Of a stretch of DNA of 45,814 nucleotides, positions 23,680-30,473 are shown in pieces. Origin of the DNA: Mesorhizobium sp. CU3. GTDB taxonomy: Bacteria; Pseudomonadota; Alphaproteobacteria; Rhizobiales; Rhizobiaceae. A program made the translations under genes and the position numbers. The notes beneath the pieces were generated by a model. It ran no database searches, was not told the DNA's origin, and was given only the letters and a program-made list of their open reading frames with translations. The stretch's first letter is position 1. Each line of letters starts with the position of its first letter. Location of the stretch: assembly GCF_006442965.1 (NCBI RefSeq), contig NZ_VFWX01000028.1:1-45814 (forward strand), read 5' to 3'.

Positions 23680-23780
23680 AGCGCTTCACCGTTTCAGAGA
23701 AACGCTGAATCGCTCTATCCTTTTGTTCTTACGCAATTCCGGACGGAAAACCGCCCACACACTTTTCCTGGAATTGCTTT
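23676..23780. repeat. Dispersed palindromic repeat, family 1, copy 2
   Basis: This is the most complete copy. ATAGAGCG (23676-23683) pairs with CGCTCTAT (23711-23718), and the core GCAATTCCGG...CCTGGAATTGC follows. It fills the gap between the convergent response regulator and MarR genes, overlaps the last bases of the regulator's stop region, and probably ends both transcripts. Confidence 0.85.
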
Positions 23781-23783
23781 TGC

Positions 23784-24266
23784 TCAAAGGCTGACGATCA
23801 GCTTTTCCAGCAGTTTCGCCAGTATCTCCCGCTCGGCTTCCGTCAGGCCGGCAAGGATTTCGTGCTCGTTGGCGACGTGGGCGGCAAGCGCGGTGTCGAC
23901 TAGGGCAAGGCCCTTGGCGGTGAGCTGGACGACGACGCCGCGCCGGTCGCTGGGATGCGGCGCGCGCTGGATCAGTCCGGCCTTCTCCAGCCGGTCGAGC
24001 CGGGCGGTCATGGCGCCGGAGGTGACCATCGTCGCCTCGTAAAGCTCGGTCGGCATTAGCGCATAGGGCGCGCCGGAACGGCGCAATGTCGCCAGTACGT
24101 CGAACTCGCCGGCCTGCAGTCCGAAGCGGGCGAAGACCGGCGCCAGCCGATCGCGCGCGATCAGCGTCGAGACCTCGTTCAGGCGCCCGATGACCCCCAT
24201 GGGCGACACGTCGAGATCGGGCCGTTCCCGGCGCCACTGTTCGATGGCTTTTGCCGCGCGATCCAT
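23784..24266 (-). CDS. MarR-family transcriptional regulator
   Basis: The 160-residue protein has the MarR winged helix: FDVLATLRRSG, the recognition region LYEATMVTSGAMTARLDRLE, and the wing with APHPSDRRGVVVQLT (about 65-125). Helical dimerisation ends flank it. The ATG at 24266 has GGTGAG six bases upstream; a TTG 12 bases earlier is less likely. It is divergent from the DMT transporter gene, and a perfect palindrome lies at 24281-24294, only 14 bases before its start. Autorepression with control of the exporter is the usual arrangement and is inferred here. Confidence 0.9.
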   Translation of the reverse strand: MDRAAKAIEQWRRERPDLDVSPMGVIGRLNEVSTLIARDRLAPVFARFGLQAGEFDVLATLRRSGAPYALMPTELYEATMVTSGAMTARLDRLEKAGLIQRAPHPSDRRGVVVQLTAKGLALVDTALAAHVANEHEILAGLTEAEREILAKLLEKLIVSL

Positions 24267-24280
24267 ATGTCTCACCAAAA

Positions 24281-24294
24281 AGTATCTTGATACT
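24281..24294. promoter_or_regulatory. Putative MarR operator
   Basis: AGTATC-TT-GATACT is an inverted repeat with perfect 6-base arms. It lies between the MarR gene and the DMT transporter gene. A weaker related sequence, ATCTTTGTGAT, follows at about 24299-24309. The size and AT content fit MarR-family sites. Confidence 0.6.
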
Positions 24295-24362
24295 AAGAAT
24301 CTTTGTGATATGTTACCTTAGAATAGAGCGGCAGCCAAGGCCGGCCGCGGAGGATCGAGCGG

Positions 24363-25292
24363 ATGAAGTTTCTCTGGGATTCGGCGATCGGCCTTCTGGT
24401 CGTGACCGGCGGCCTGCTCGGCATGACACTGCCTTTCGGCAAGCTGGCGACCGCCGCCGGCGTGCCGGCCATGGTCTGGGCCTTCGTCATCTCGCTCGGG
24501 GCAGGCGGCGTGCTGCTCCTGGTTATCCTGCTGCGCGGCGAACGCATCCGGCTGACGTGGCACAAGCTGCGCTATTTCTTCGTCACCGCGGCGATCTCCT
24601 ATGCGATCCCCAATCTGCTGATGTTTTCGGCGATCCCGCATCTCGGCGCCGGCTATACCGGCATCATGTTCACGCTCTCGCCGGTGGTGACGTTGGTGTT
24701 CTCGATCCTGCTCGGGGTCAGGCGGCCCAACCTGCTCGGCGTCGTCGGCATTGCCGTTGGCTTCGTGGGCGCCGTGATGGTTGCCCTCACACGCGGCGAG
24801 GCTGGCCAGCCGGCCGATTATTTCTGGGTGGCGATAGGGCTGCTCATTCCGGTCAGCCTGGCCGCCGGCAACATCTACCGCACCGTAGACTGGCCGGAAG
24901 GCACCGGGCCGATCGAGCTTGCCGTCGGCAGCCATCTGGCCTCGGCCACGCTGCTCCTTATCGGCATCGCGACGCTTCTGGGCAAATCCGCCTTCGCCCC
25001 GCTGGCCGGCGTGCCGCTGGTGGTCGTCGGCCAGGTGGCCTCGGCCTCGGCGATGTTTGCCTTCTTCTTCCGTCTGCAGGCTGTCGGCGGGCCGGTCTAT
25101 CTCAGCCAGATCGGCTACGTGGCGGCGGCCGTCGGGCTGTTCGCCGGCACGCTCTTCCTCGGCGAGCATTATCAGTTGCTGACCTGGGCAGGCGCCGTGA
25201 TCATCACCGCCGGCGTGTTCATCACCACCAAGGCGCAGAGCCAGGCCAGCGTGCAGGGCCAAGTCCAGACCGCGCAGGCGTCCCGGGGTTAG
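24363..25292 (+). CDS. EamA/DMT-superfamily transporter
   Basis: The 309-residue protein has about ten membrane helices in two EamA repeats. The first includes IPNLLMFSAIPHLGAGYTGI and SPVVTLVFSILLGVRRPN. The second includes AGNIYRTVDWPEG and ends with AAAVGLFAGTLFLGEHYQLL. DMT transporters export amino acids, metabolites or drugs; the substrate here is unknown. GGAGG stands nine bases before the ATG. It is divergent from the MarR gene. Its stop overlaps the stop of the next, convergent gene by four bases. Confidence 0.9.
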   Translation: MKFLWDSAIGLLVVTGGLLGMTLPFGKLATAAGVPAMVWAFVISLGAGGVLLLVILLRGERIRLTWHKLRYFFVTAAISYAIPNLLMFSAIPHLGAGYTGIMFTLSPVVTLVFSILLGVRRPNLLGVVGIAVGFVGAVMVALTRGEAGQPADYFWVAIGLLIPVSLAAGNIYRTVDWPEGTGPIELAVGSHLASATLLLIGIATLLGKSAFAPLAGVPLVVVGQVASASAMFAFFFRLQAVGGPVYLSQIGYVAAAVGLFAGTLFLGEHYQLLTWAGAVIITAGVFITTKAQSQASVQGQVQTAQASRG

Positions 25293-25870
25293 TCGTCCTT
25301 GTCGCCGGGCTCCGGCCGCGGGTGGCGGCGGCGATGCGTGGCGGCGGCGCGCGCCGCCTGTTCGTAAATGCCGGTCATCAGTTCCAGCGTCCGCGCGACA
25401 TCCTCGAGCTTGTCGGCCATTTCGGGAATGCGCTTCACCGCCTCGATGAGCAGCACCGAGCGGATGTCGGCATAGCGCTCCGTCACCCGGTGGCCGAGCG
25501 GCGTCACCTCATAGGTGACGCCGGCCCGACCGCTGCCGGTGCGCGTGATCAGCCCGCCCTTCAACAGCTTGCGCAGGCTGTACTGGATGTTGGGGATGTC
25601 GTCGCGATTGGTCATCTGCGCGAGATCGCGCACGCTCTTCGGCCGGTCGTTCATCCGTAAGATGTGTAGCAGCGCGTTCTCCGGGCCGCTGGCGGCGAAT
25701 TCGATCACCGTGGCCAGGCACTCGGCCTGCCAATGGCCGAACGCCTCGTAAGAACGCATCAGCGCGTATTCGACCTCGGTGACGTCGATTTCCAGCGGCG
25801 TGCGCGCCAGATGCCAGCCGCGATCCAGCAACTTGTCCTGCGTTTCCAAAGATTTGCGCCGTTCGTTCAT
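25289..25870 (-). CDS. Winged-helix (MarR-like) regulator
   Basis: The 193-residue protein has a winged-helix domain at about 55-130: CLATVIEFAASGPENALLHI, VRDLAQMTNRDDIPNIQYSL, and RKLLKGGLITRTGSGRAGVT. A helical C-terminal part and a basic tail (THRRRHPRP) follow. Such proteins are often annotated as MarR-like regulators beside flavin monooxygenase genes. The ATG at 25870 has GAGGG upstream; the frame is open eight codons further. It is divergent from the LLM monooxygenase gene, and a perfect 29-base inverted repeat lies between the two, so it is the obvious local repressor. Confidence 0.8.
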   Translation of the reverse strand: MNERRKSLETQDKLLDRGWHLARTPLEIDVTEVEYALMRSYEAFGHWQAECLATVIEFAASGPENALLHILRMNDRPKSVRDLAQMTNRDDIPNIQYSLRKLLKGGLITRTGSGRAGVTYEVTPLGHRVTERYADIRSVLLIEAVKRIPEMADKLEDVARTLELMTGIYEQAARAAATHRRRHPRPEPGDKDD

Positions 25871-25923
25871 CCACCTGTCCCTCACGCCAAGCATGCGCTG
25901 ATCGAGGCGATTGCGTCCACATG

Positions 25924-25952
25924 AATTTATGATAGACTTTCTATCATAAATT
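25924..25952. promoter_or_regulatory. 29-base perfect inverted repeat, probable operator
   Basis: AATTTATGATAG (25924-25935) and CTATCATAAATT (25941-25952) are perfect 12-base inverted copies separated by ACTTT. The site lies 29 bases before the monooxygenase ATG and 54 before the regulator's start. It is much more AT-rich than its surroundings. It is most likely the binding site of the adjacent winged-helix protein. Confidence 0.7.
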
Positions 25953-25980
25953 ATAACGAAAAACAGAGGAGAACATCGTC

Positions 25981-27105
25981 ATGGGCATGCTCGACAAGTC
26001 CGCGCATGGAACGCAGCCTTTCTTTCTCGGCACCTTCGCGTCCAACTGTTCCGGCGGCATGACCGTCACCAAGCTTGCCGAACGCTGGGACAATTCCTGG
26101 GACAACAATCTCAGGCTCGCCCGCCTGTTGGACGAAGCCGGCATCGACTTCATGCTGCCGATCGCGCGCTGGATCGGTTATGGCGGGGAGACCAATTTCC
26201 ACGGCAACGTGCTGGAAACCATCACCTGGGCTGCAGGACTTTTGGCGCTGACGCGCAACATCACGGTCTTTGCCACCACGCATACGGCGGCGAACCATCC
26301 GGTGGTCGTGGCCAAGCAACTGGCGACCATCGACCAGATCAGCCGCGGCCGCATCGGCCTGAACATCGTCGCTGGCTGGAACAAGCCGGAATATGAGGCG
26401 CTCGGGCTGACACTACCCGACGACCACACCACCCGCTACGGTTACGCGCAGGAATGGTTCGATATCGTGCGCGCCTTGTGGAGCGGCAAGGAAGCCTTCG
26501 ACTGGGACGGAAGCTGGTTCAAGCTCAAGAATGTGCTTGGCGATCCGCGGCCGTCCTCGCCGCTGCCGATCCTCAACGCGGCCGGCTCGGAGGAAGGGCG
26601 TAAATTCGCCGTCCGCAACGCCGATTTCCTGTTCACGCCGGCCATCGACCTCGCGCGCTCGAAAGACGAGATCGCGGCGCTGAAGGCGCAGGCGAAAGCC
26701 GCGGACAGGGATGTCGACGTGCTGACCTTCGCGCATGTCGTCTGCCGGCCGACCGAAAAGGAAGCGAAGGACTATCTCGAACATTTCGGCCGCGCCAACG
26801 CCGATTGGGCGGCGGTCGACAATCTGGTGCGGCTGCAGTTCGCGCATGCCCAGTCCTTCCCGCACGATCTTCTCGCGATGATCCGCGACCGCATGGCGGA
26901 AGGCCATGGCGGCTTCCCGCTGACCGGCACGCCCGAGCGAGTGGCCGACGGGATCACTGCCTTGCATGAGGCCGGCTTCCGCGGTTCGACCTTGTCCTTC
27001 GTCGATTATGTCGAGGAATTTCCGTATTTCCGGGACACCGTCCTGCCTATCCTCGAACAGCGGGGCATCCGCATCGCGCCGGCCGCGATGCAGTCTGCGG
27101 CGTAG
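25981..27105 (+). CDS. LLM-class flavin-dependent monooxygenase
   Basis: The 374-residue protein belongs to the bacterial luciferase-like (LLM) family. Landmarks are LARLLDEAGIDFMLPIARWI near the N-terminus, the segment AATIDQISRGR-type (LATIDQISRGRIGLNIVAGW), NKPEYEALGL, YAQEWFDIVRALWSG, and the C-terminal PLTGTPERVADGITALHEAG. Close relatives oxidise small substrates such as sulfones, alkanesulfonates or pyrimidines using FMNH2 and oxygen. GAGGAGA stands eight bases before the ATG. The flavin reductase gene follows 16 bases after, giving a complete two-component monooxygenase. The substrate cannot be assigned from the sequence. Confidence 0.9.
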   Translation: MGMLDKSAHGTQPFFLGTFASNCSGGMTVTKLAERWDNSWDNNLRLARLLDEAGIDFMLPIARWIGYGGETNFHGNVLETITWAAGLLALTRNITVFATTHTAANHPVVVAKQLATIDQISRGRIGLNIVAGWNKPEYEALGLTLPDDHTTRYGYAQEWFDIVRALWSGKEAFDWDGSWFKLKNVLGDPRPSSPLPILNAAGSEEGRKFAVRNADFLFTPAIDLARSKDEIAALKAQAKAADRDVDVLTFAHVVCRPTEKEAKDYLEHFGRANADWAAVDNLVRLQFAHAQSFPHDLLAMIRDRMAEGHGGFPLTGTPERVADGITALHEAGFRGSTLSFVDYVEEFPYFRDTVLPILEQRGIRIAPAAMQSAA

Positions 27106-27121
27106 AAAAGAGGAAAGAGCC

Positions 27122-27625
27122 ATGTCCACGCCAGAAGGTCCGGTCAGCGTTGCAGACTTCCGCGCCGCCATGCGGCTCATCGTCGGCAATGTCAGCGTGA
27201 TTACCGCCGGCGTCGGCGATGATCGCTCCGGCCTGGTCGTCATTTCTGTCGTCTCGCTGTCGGCTGAGCCGCCGAAGGTCATCGCCTGCGTCAATCGCTC
27301 GTCCTCGACCTGGCCGGTCATCGAGCGCTACCGGCATTTCGGCGTGAATTCGCTGGGACCCCAGCACCAGGGCGTGGCCGAGCGGTTTTCGGGCTTTGGC
27401 GGCATAAAGGGCAAGGAGCGCTACGAGGGCGCCGAATGGACGACCTTGAAGACCGGCGCGGCGCTGCTGACCGATGCGGTGGCAGCCTTCGATTGCAGCC
27501 TGGACGAGATGATCGACCGCGGCACGCATTCGATCGTCATCGGCTCGGTCGAAGCGGTCAGGACCCAGGATTCCGCCCAGGCGCTGATCTACTGGCGGGG
27601 CGGTTACCGGCCGCTCGATGCCTGA
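27122..27625 (+). CDS. Flavin reductase of a two-component monooxygenase
   Basis: The 167-residue protein has the FMN-binding split-barrel fold of HpaC/SnaC-like reductases. It starts with VADFRAAMRLIVGNVSVITA; GDDRSGLVVISVVSLSAEPP is the FMN-binding strand, PKVIACVNRSSSTW follows, and YWRGGYRPL closes the barrel. It supplies FMNH2 from NAD(P)H to the monooxygenase encoded just upstream. GAGGAAAG stands before the ATG at 27122. It is convergent with ubiG, with 23 bases between the stops. Confidence 0.93.
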   Translation: MSTPEGPVSVADFRAAMRLIVGNVSVITAGVGDDRSGLVVISVVSLSAEPPKVIACVNRSSSTWPVIERYRHFGVNSLGPQHQGVAERFSGFGGIKGKERYEGAEWTTLKTGAALLTDAVAAFDCSLDEMIDRGTHSIVIGSVEAVRTQDSAQALIYWRGGYRPLDA

Positions 27626-27648
27626 GAAGGCGGTCTCGCCGCGACGAC

Positions 27649-28398
27649 TCAGACCGATCCTTTTTCGGCCAGCACCATGTAGTTGACGTCCATATCCTTC
27701 GACCGCTGCCAGCGGTCGGCCAGCGGATGATAGACGACGCCGGTGCGGTCGATGACGGTGAGCCCGGCGGCGCCAAGCGCCTTTGCCAGCTCTTCCGGGC
27801 GCACCAGCTTGCCAAACTGATGCGTGCCGCGCGGCAGCCAGCGCAGCACATATTCGGCGCCGATGATGGCAAGGCCGAGCGCCTTCAGCGTGCGGTTGAT
27901 GGTGGCGACGAACATGATGCCGCCGGGACGCACCATCTGGCCGCATTTGGCGACGAACAGGTCGACATCGGCGACATGCTCGACCACTTCCATGTTGAGG
28001 ATGACGTCGAAGGTCTCGCCGGCCTCGGCCAGCGCCTCGGCGGTGGTGGCGCGATAATCGATGCTGACGCCGGCTTCCGCCGCATGCAGCTTGGCCACTT
28101 CGATGTTGGTGGCGGAAGCGTCGGCGCCGACCACTTCGGCGCCGAGCCGCGCCATCGGCTCGCACAAAAGCCCGCCGCCGCAGCCGATGTCGAGGAAGCG
28201 CAAGCCTTCGAAAGGCCGGGCCGCGCGCGGATCACGGCCGAAGCGCGCCGCCACCTGGTCGCGGATATAGGCAAGCCGCACCGGATTGAATTTGTGCAGC
28301 GGCCGGAACTTGCCGTTCGGGTTCCACCACTCGGCGGCAAGGGCGGAAAAGCGCTCGACTTCTCCGGCATCGATGGTCGATCGGCGGGGCTCTGGCAT
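27649..28398 (-). CDS. ubiG: UbiG, ubiquinone biosynthesis O-methyltransferase
   Basis: UbiG methylates the two hydroxyl groups added to the quinone ring during ubiquinone synthesis. The protein is 249 residues. It has SAM motif I LDIGCGGGLLCEPMARLGA, the segment GADASATNIEVAK, the acidic-loop segment FDVILNMEVVEHVADVDLF, and the family start STIDAGEVERFSALAAEWWN. The ATG at 28398 is chosen: GGGAG lies upstream, and the longer frame to 28419 would begin inside a palindromic repeat. It is divergent from lysC with the small ABM gene in between, a typical order for the group. Confidence 0.95.
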   Translation of the reverse strand: MPEPRRSTIDAGEVERFSALAAEWWNPNGKFRPLHKFNPVRLAYIRDQVAARFGRDPRAARPFEGLRFLDIGCGGGLLCEPMARLGAEVVGADASATNIEVAKLHAAEAGVSIDYRATTAEALAEAGETFDVILNMEVVEHVADVDLFVAKCGQMVRPGGIMFVATINRTLKALGLAIIGAEYVLRWLPRGTHQFGKLVRPEELAKALGAAGLTVIDRTGVVYHPLADRWQRSKDMDVNYMVLAEKGSV

Positions 28399-28413
28399 TG
28401 GGCGGGTCTCCCA

Positions 28414-28514
28414 GCGCATGACCCCGAAAATCGTTTCGATTTTCGGAAAGGATCATGCGCAACTCAAAAATGCCACAGCGTCCTTTGCGCGCCCGAAAGG
28501 ACGCGCGGCGCTGT
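28414..28514. repeat. Two palindromic repeats in tandem upstream of ubiG
   Basis: The first (28414-28460) pairs GCGCATGA with TCATGCGC at its ends and CGAAAATCG with CGATTTTCG inside. The second (28475-28514) pairs ACAGCG with CGCTGT and CGTCCTTT with AAAGGACG. I recall both as repeats found at many sites in Mesorhizobium-type genomes. They occupy most of the ubiG leader, and the rest of the 28515-28625 gap holds nothing I can name. Confidence 0.75.
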
Positions 28515-28625
28515 AGGACGTTAGGAAGTCGGGCGCGAGGAGAGGAATGTCAAGGCAGGTTTTTCGGCTGCTGCCAAACCGCCGGTGCCTGCCAAGCGCG
28601 TTTCCGGCACGCGTCGTGCGATGGC

Positions 28626-28922
28626 CTAACGTGACAGCGCGACCGCTGCGTGCCTTATGTCGACACTGGCCGGCTCGATCGCCTGCATCGCCTCACTGTC
28701 GCCGATCTCGGCCATGATGCGGTCCGCTGCGTCCTTGGCCTGCTCCGTGTTTTGCCAGCGCACGATTTCGACCCACACGCCATCCTCGCGCTTGCCGAGA
28801 TGGCGGCCAAGAAAGCCAGGCTGCCGGGCAAGCCAATCGCTCATGACCCCGTTATTGGCGATGAAGCCGGCCTCCGTACCCGGCTTGAGGCAGAAAGTGA
28901 CGATCTCCAGGGTCTCGGTCAT
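28626..28922 (-). CDS. Antibiotic biosynthesis monooxygenase (ABM)-like protein
   Basis: The 98-residue protein has the dimeric ferredoxin-like pattern of ABM proteins: ETLEIVTFCLKPGTE, the segment MSDWLARQPGFLGRHLGK, and GVWVEIVRWQNTEQAKDAAD. Members are small oxygenases, quinol-modifying enzymes or simply ligand-binding proteins, so no reaction can be claimed. GGAG stands eight bases before the ATG. It is divergent from lysC; the 214-base gap has only short GC hairpins. Confidence 0.75.
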   Translation of the reverse strand: MTETLEIVTFCLKPGTEAGFIANNGVMSDWLARQPGFLGRHLGKREDGVWVEIVRWQNTEQAKDAADRIMAEIGDSEAMQAIEPASVDIRHAAVALSR

Positions 28923-29136
28923 GCAAATCTCCAGGCGCTGTTCGAATCGCCTTATCGCATGATCGGAGATAGGAATCTGTCAGGATTGCCGTTGTCCAGC
29001 CGATCCCGGCTAGGCTCGCTTGCGAAGCTTTGCTGTTTTGGCTAAGGAGGCCGCGCATTTCCGCGGCTCGGCTCTCACCGGGCGCTTCCTTCCGTTCCGG
29101 CCTTGAGCCGGCTTCAGTCAAAGGCATTTCGCTTCC

Positions 29137-30390
29137 ATGGCGCGCATCGTGATGAAATTCGGCGGAACCTCGGTCGCCGACATCGCCCGCATCCGCAATG
29201 TGGCGCGCCATGTCAAACGCGAGGTCGATGCCGGTCACGACGTCGCCGTTGTGGTGTCGGCGATGGCCGGCAAGACCAACGAACTGGTCGGCTGGACGCG
29301 CGAGGCCTCGCCCATGCACGATGCGCGCGAATATGACGCCGTCGTCGCTTCGGGTGAGCAGGTCACCGCCGGGCTTCTGGCGATCACCCTGCAGAATATG
29401 GGGATCCATGCACGGTCCTGGCAGGGCTGGCAGATCCCGATCAAGACGGACAACGCGCATGGCGCGGCGCGCATCCTCGACATCGACGGCGCCTTCCTGA
29501 TCAAGCGCTTCGGCGAAGGACAGGTGGCGGTCATCGCCGGCTTCCAGGGCATCGGCCCGGACAACCGCATCGCCACGCTCGGCCGCGGCGGCTCCGACAC
29601 CAGTGCTGTTGCCATCGCCGCGGCGGTCAAGGCCGACCGCTGCGACATCTATACGGACGTCGACGGCGTCTACACCACCGACCCGCGCATCGAGCCGAAA
29701 GCGCGCCGGCTGGCCAAGATTTCCTTCGAGGAAATGCTGGAAATGGCCTCACTCGGCGCCAAGGTGCTGCAGGTGCGGTCGGTCGAGCTTGCCATGGTAC
29801 ATAGGGTGCGTACCTTCGTGCGGTCGTCCTTCGACGATCCCGATGCGCCCGGAATGGGGGATTTGCTCAATCCGCCCGGAACGCTCATTTGCGACGAGGA
29901 AGAGATCGTGGAACAGCAGGTCGTCACCGGAATTGCCTACGCCAAGGACGAAGCGCAGATTTCGCTGCGCCGCGTCGGCGACCGCCCAGGCGTCGCCGCC
30001 GGCATCTTCGGCCCGCTGGCCGAGGCCAACATCAATGTCGACATGATCGTCCAGAACATCTCCGAGGACGGCAAGTTCACCGACATGACCTTCACCGTGC
30101 CGTCCGGCGACGTCGACAAGGCGCTTGCCGTGCTGGAACGTCTGAAACCCGACGTCGGCTATGACGTGGTGCAGTCGGAAGCCGGCATGTCGAAGGTTTC
30201 GGTCATCGGTATCGGCATGCGCAGCCACGCCGGCGTCGCCGCCACCGCCTTCAAGGCGCTGGCCGACAAGGCGATCAACATCCGGGCGATCACCACCTCC
30301 GAGATCAAAATTTCGATACTGATCGACGGTCCCTATACCGAACTGGCGGTTCGCACTTTGCATTCCGTCTACGGTCTGGATAAGCAATAG
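29137..30390 (+). CDS. lysC: LysC, aspartate kinase
   Basis: Aspartate kinase phosphorylates aspartate at the head of lysine, threonine and methionine synthesis. The 417-residue chain has the kinase motif KFGGTSVAD (7-15), GRGGSDTSAVAIAAAVKADR, and DVDGVYTTDPRIEPKARRL. Two ACT domains follow (about 265-417, with ISLRRVGDRPGVAAGIFGPL and VSVIGIGMRSHAGVAATAFK), where lysine and threonine feedback acts. The length matches the alphaproteobacterial form. It is the first gene of the lysC-ptsP-prfA-prmC run. Confidence 0.97.
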   Translation: MARIVMKFGGTSVADIARIRNVARHVKREVDAGHDVAVVVSAMAGKTNELVGWTREASPMHDAREYDAVVASGEQVTAGLLAITLQNMGIHARSWQGWQIPIKTDNAHGAARILDIDGAFLIKRFGEGQVAVIAGFQGIGPDNRIATLGRGGSDTSAVAIAAAVKADRCDIYTDVDGVYTTDPRIEPKARRLAKISFEEMLEMASLGAKVLQVRSVELAMVHRVRTFVRSSFDDPDAPGMGDLLNPPGTLICDEEEIVEQQVVTGIAYAKDEAQISLRRVGDRPGVAAGIFGPLAEANINVDMIVQNISEDGKFTDMTFTVPSGDVDKALAVLERLKPDVGYDVVQSEAGMSKVSVIGIGMRSHAGVAATAFKALADKAINIRAITTSEIKISILIDGPYTELAVRTLHSVYGLDKQ

Positions 30391-30418
30391 CAAGAACTGA
30401 GTCAGTTGTTGCGTGAGC

Positions 30419-30446
30419 GCCGGCCGCAGGTGAAACTGCGGCTGGC
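30419..30446. other. GC-rich hairpin between lysC and ptsP
   Basis: GCCGGCCGCAG (30419-30429) pairs with CTGCGGCTGGC (30436-30446) with one mismatch across a GTGAAA loop. No T-run follows. It may moderate readthrough from lysC or stabilise an RNA end; no function is shown. Confidence 0.45.
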
Positions 30447-30473
30447 GGAATGCCCATTGGAGAAGAAGCCGCG

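Noticed and set aside
28414..28514. CRISPR-like array from repeated palindromes near ubiG
   Set aside because: The two palindromes differ from each other and there are no regular spacers; they are separate dispersed repeats.
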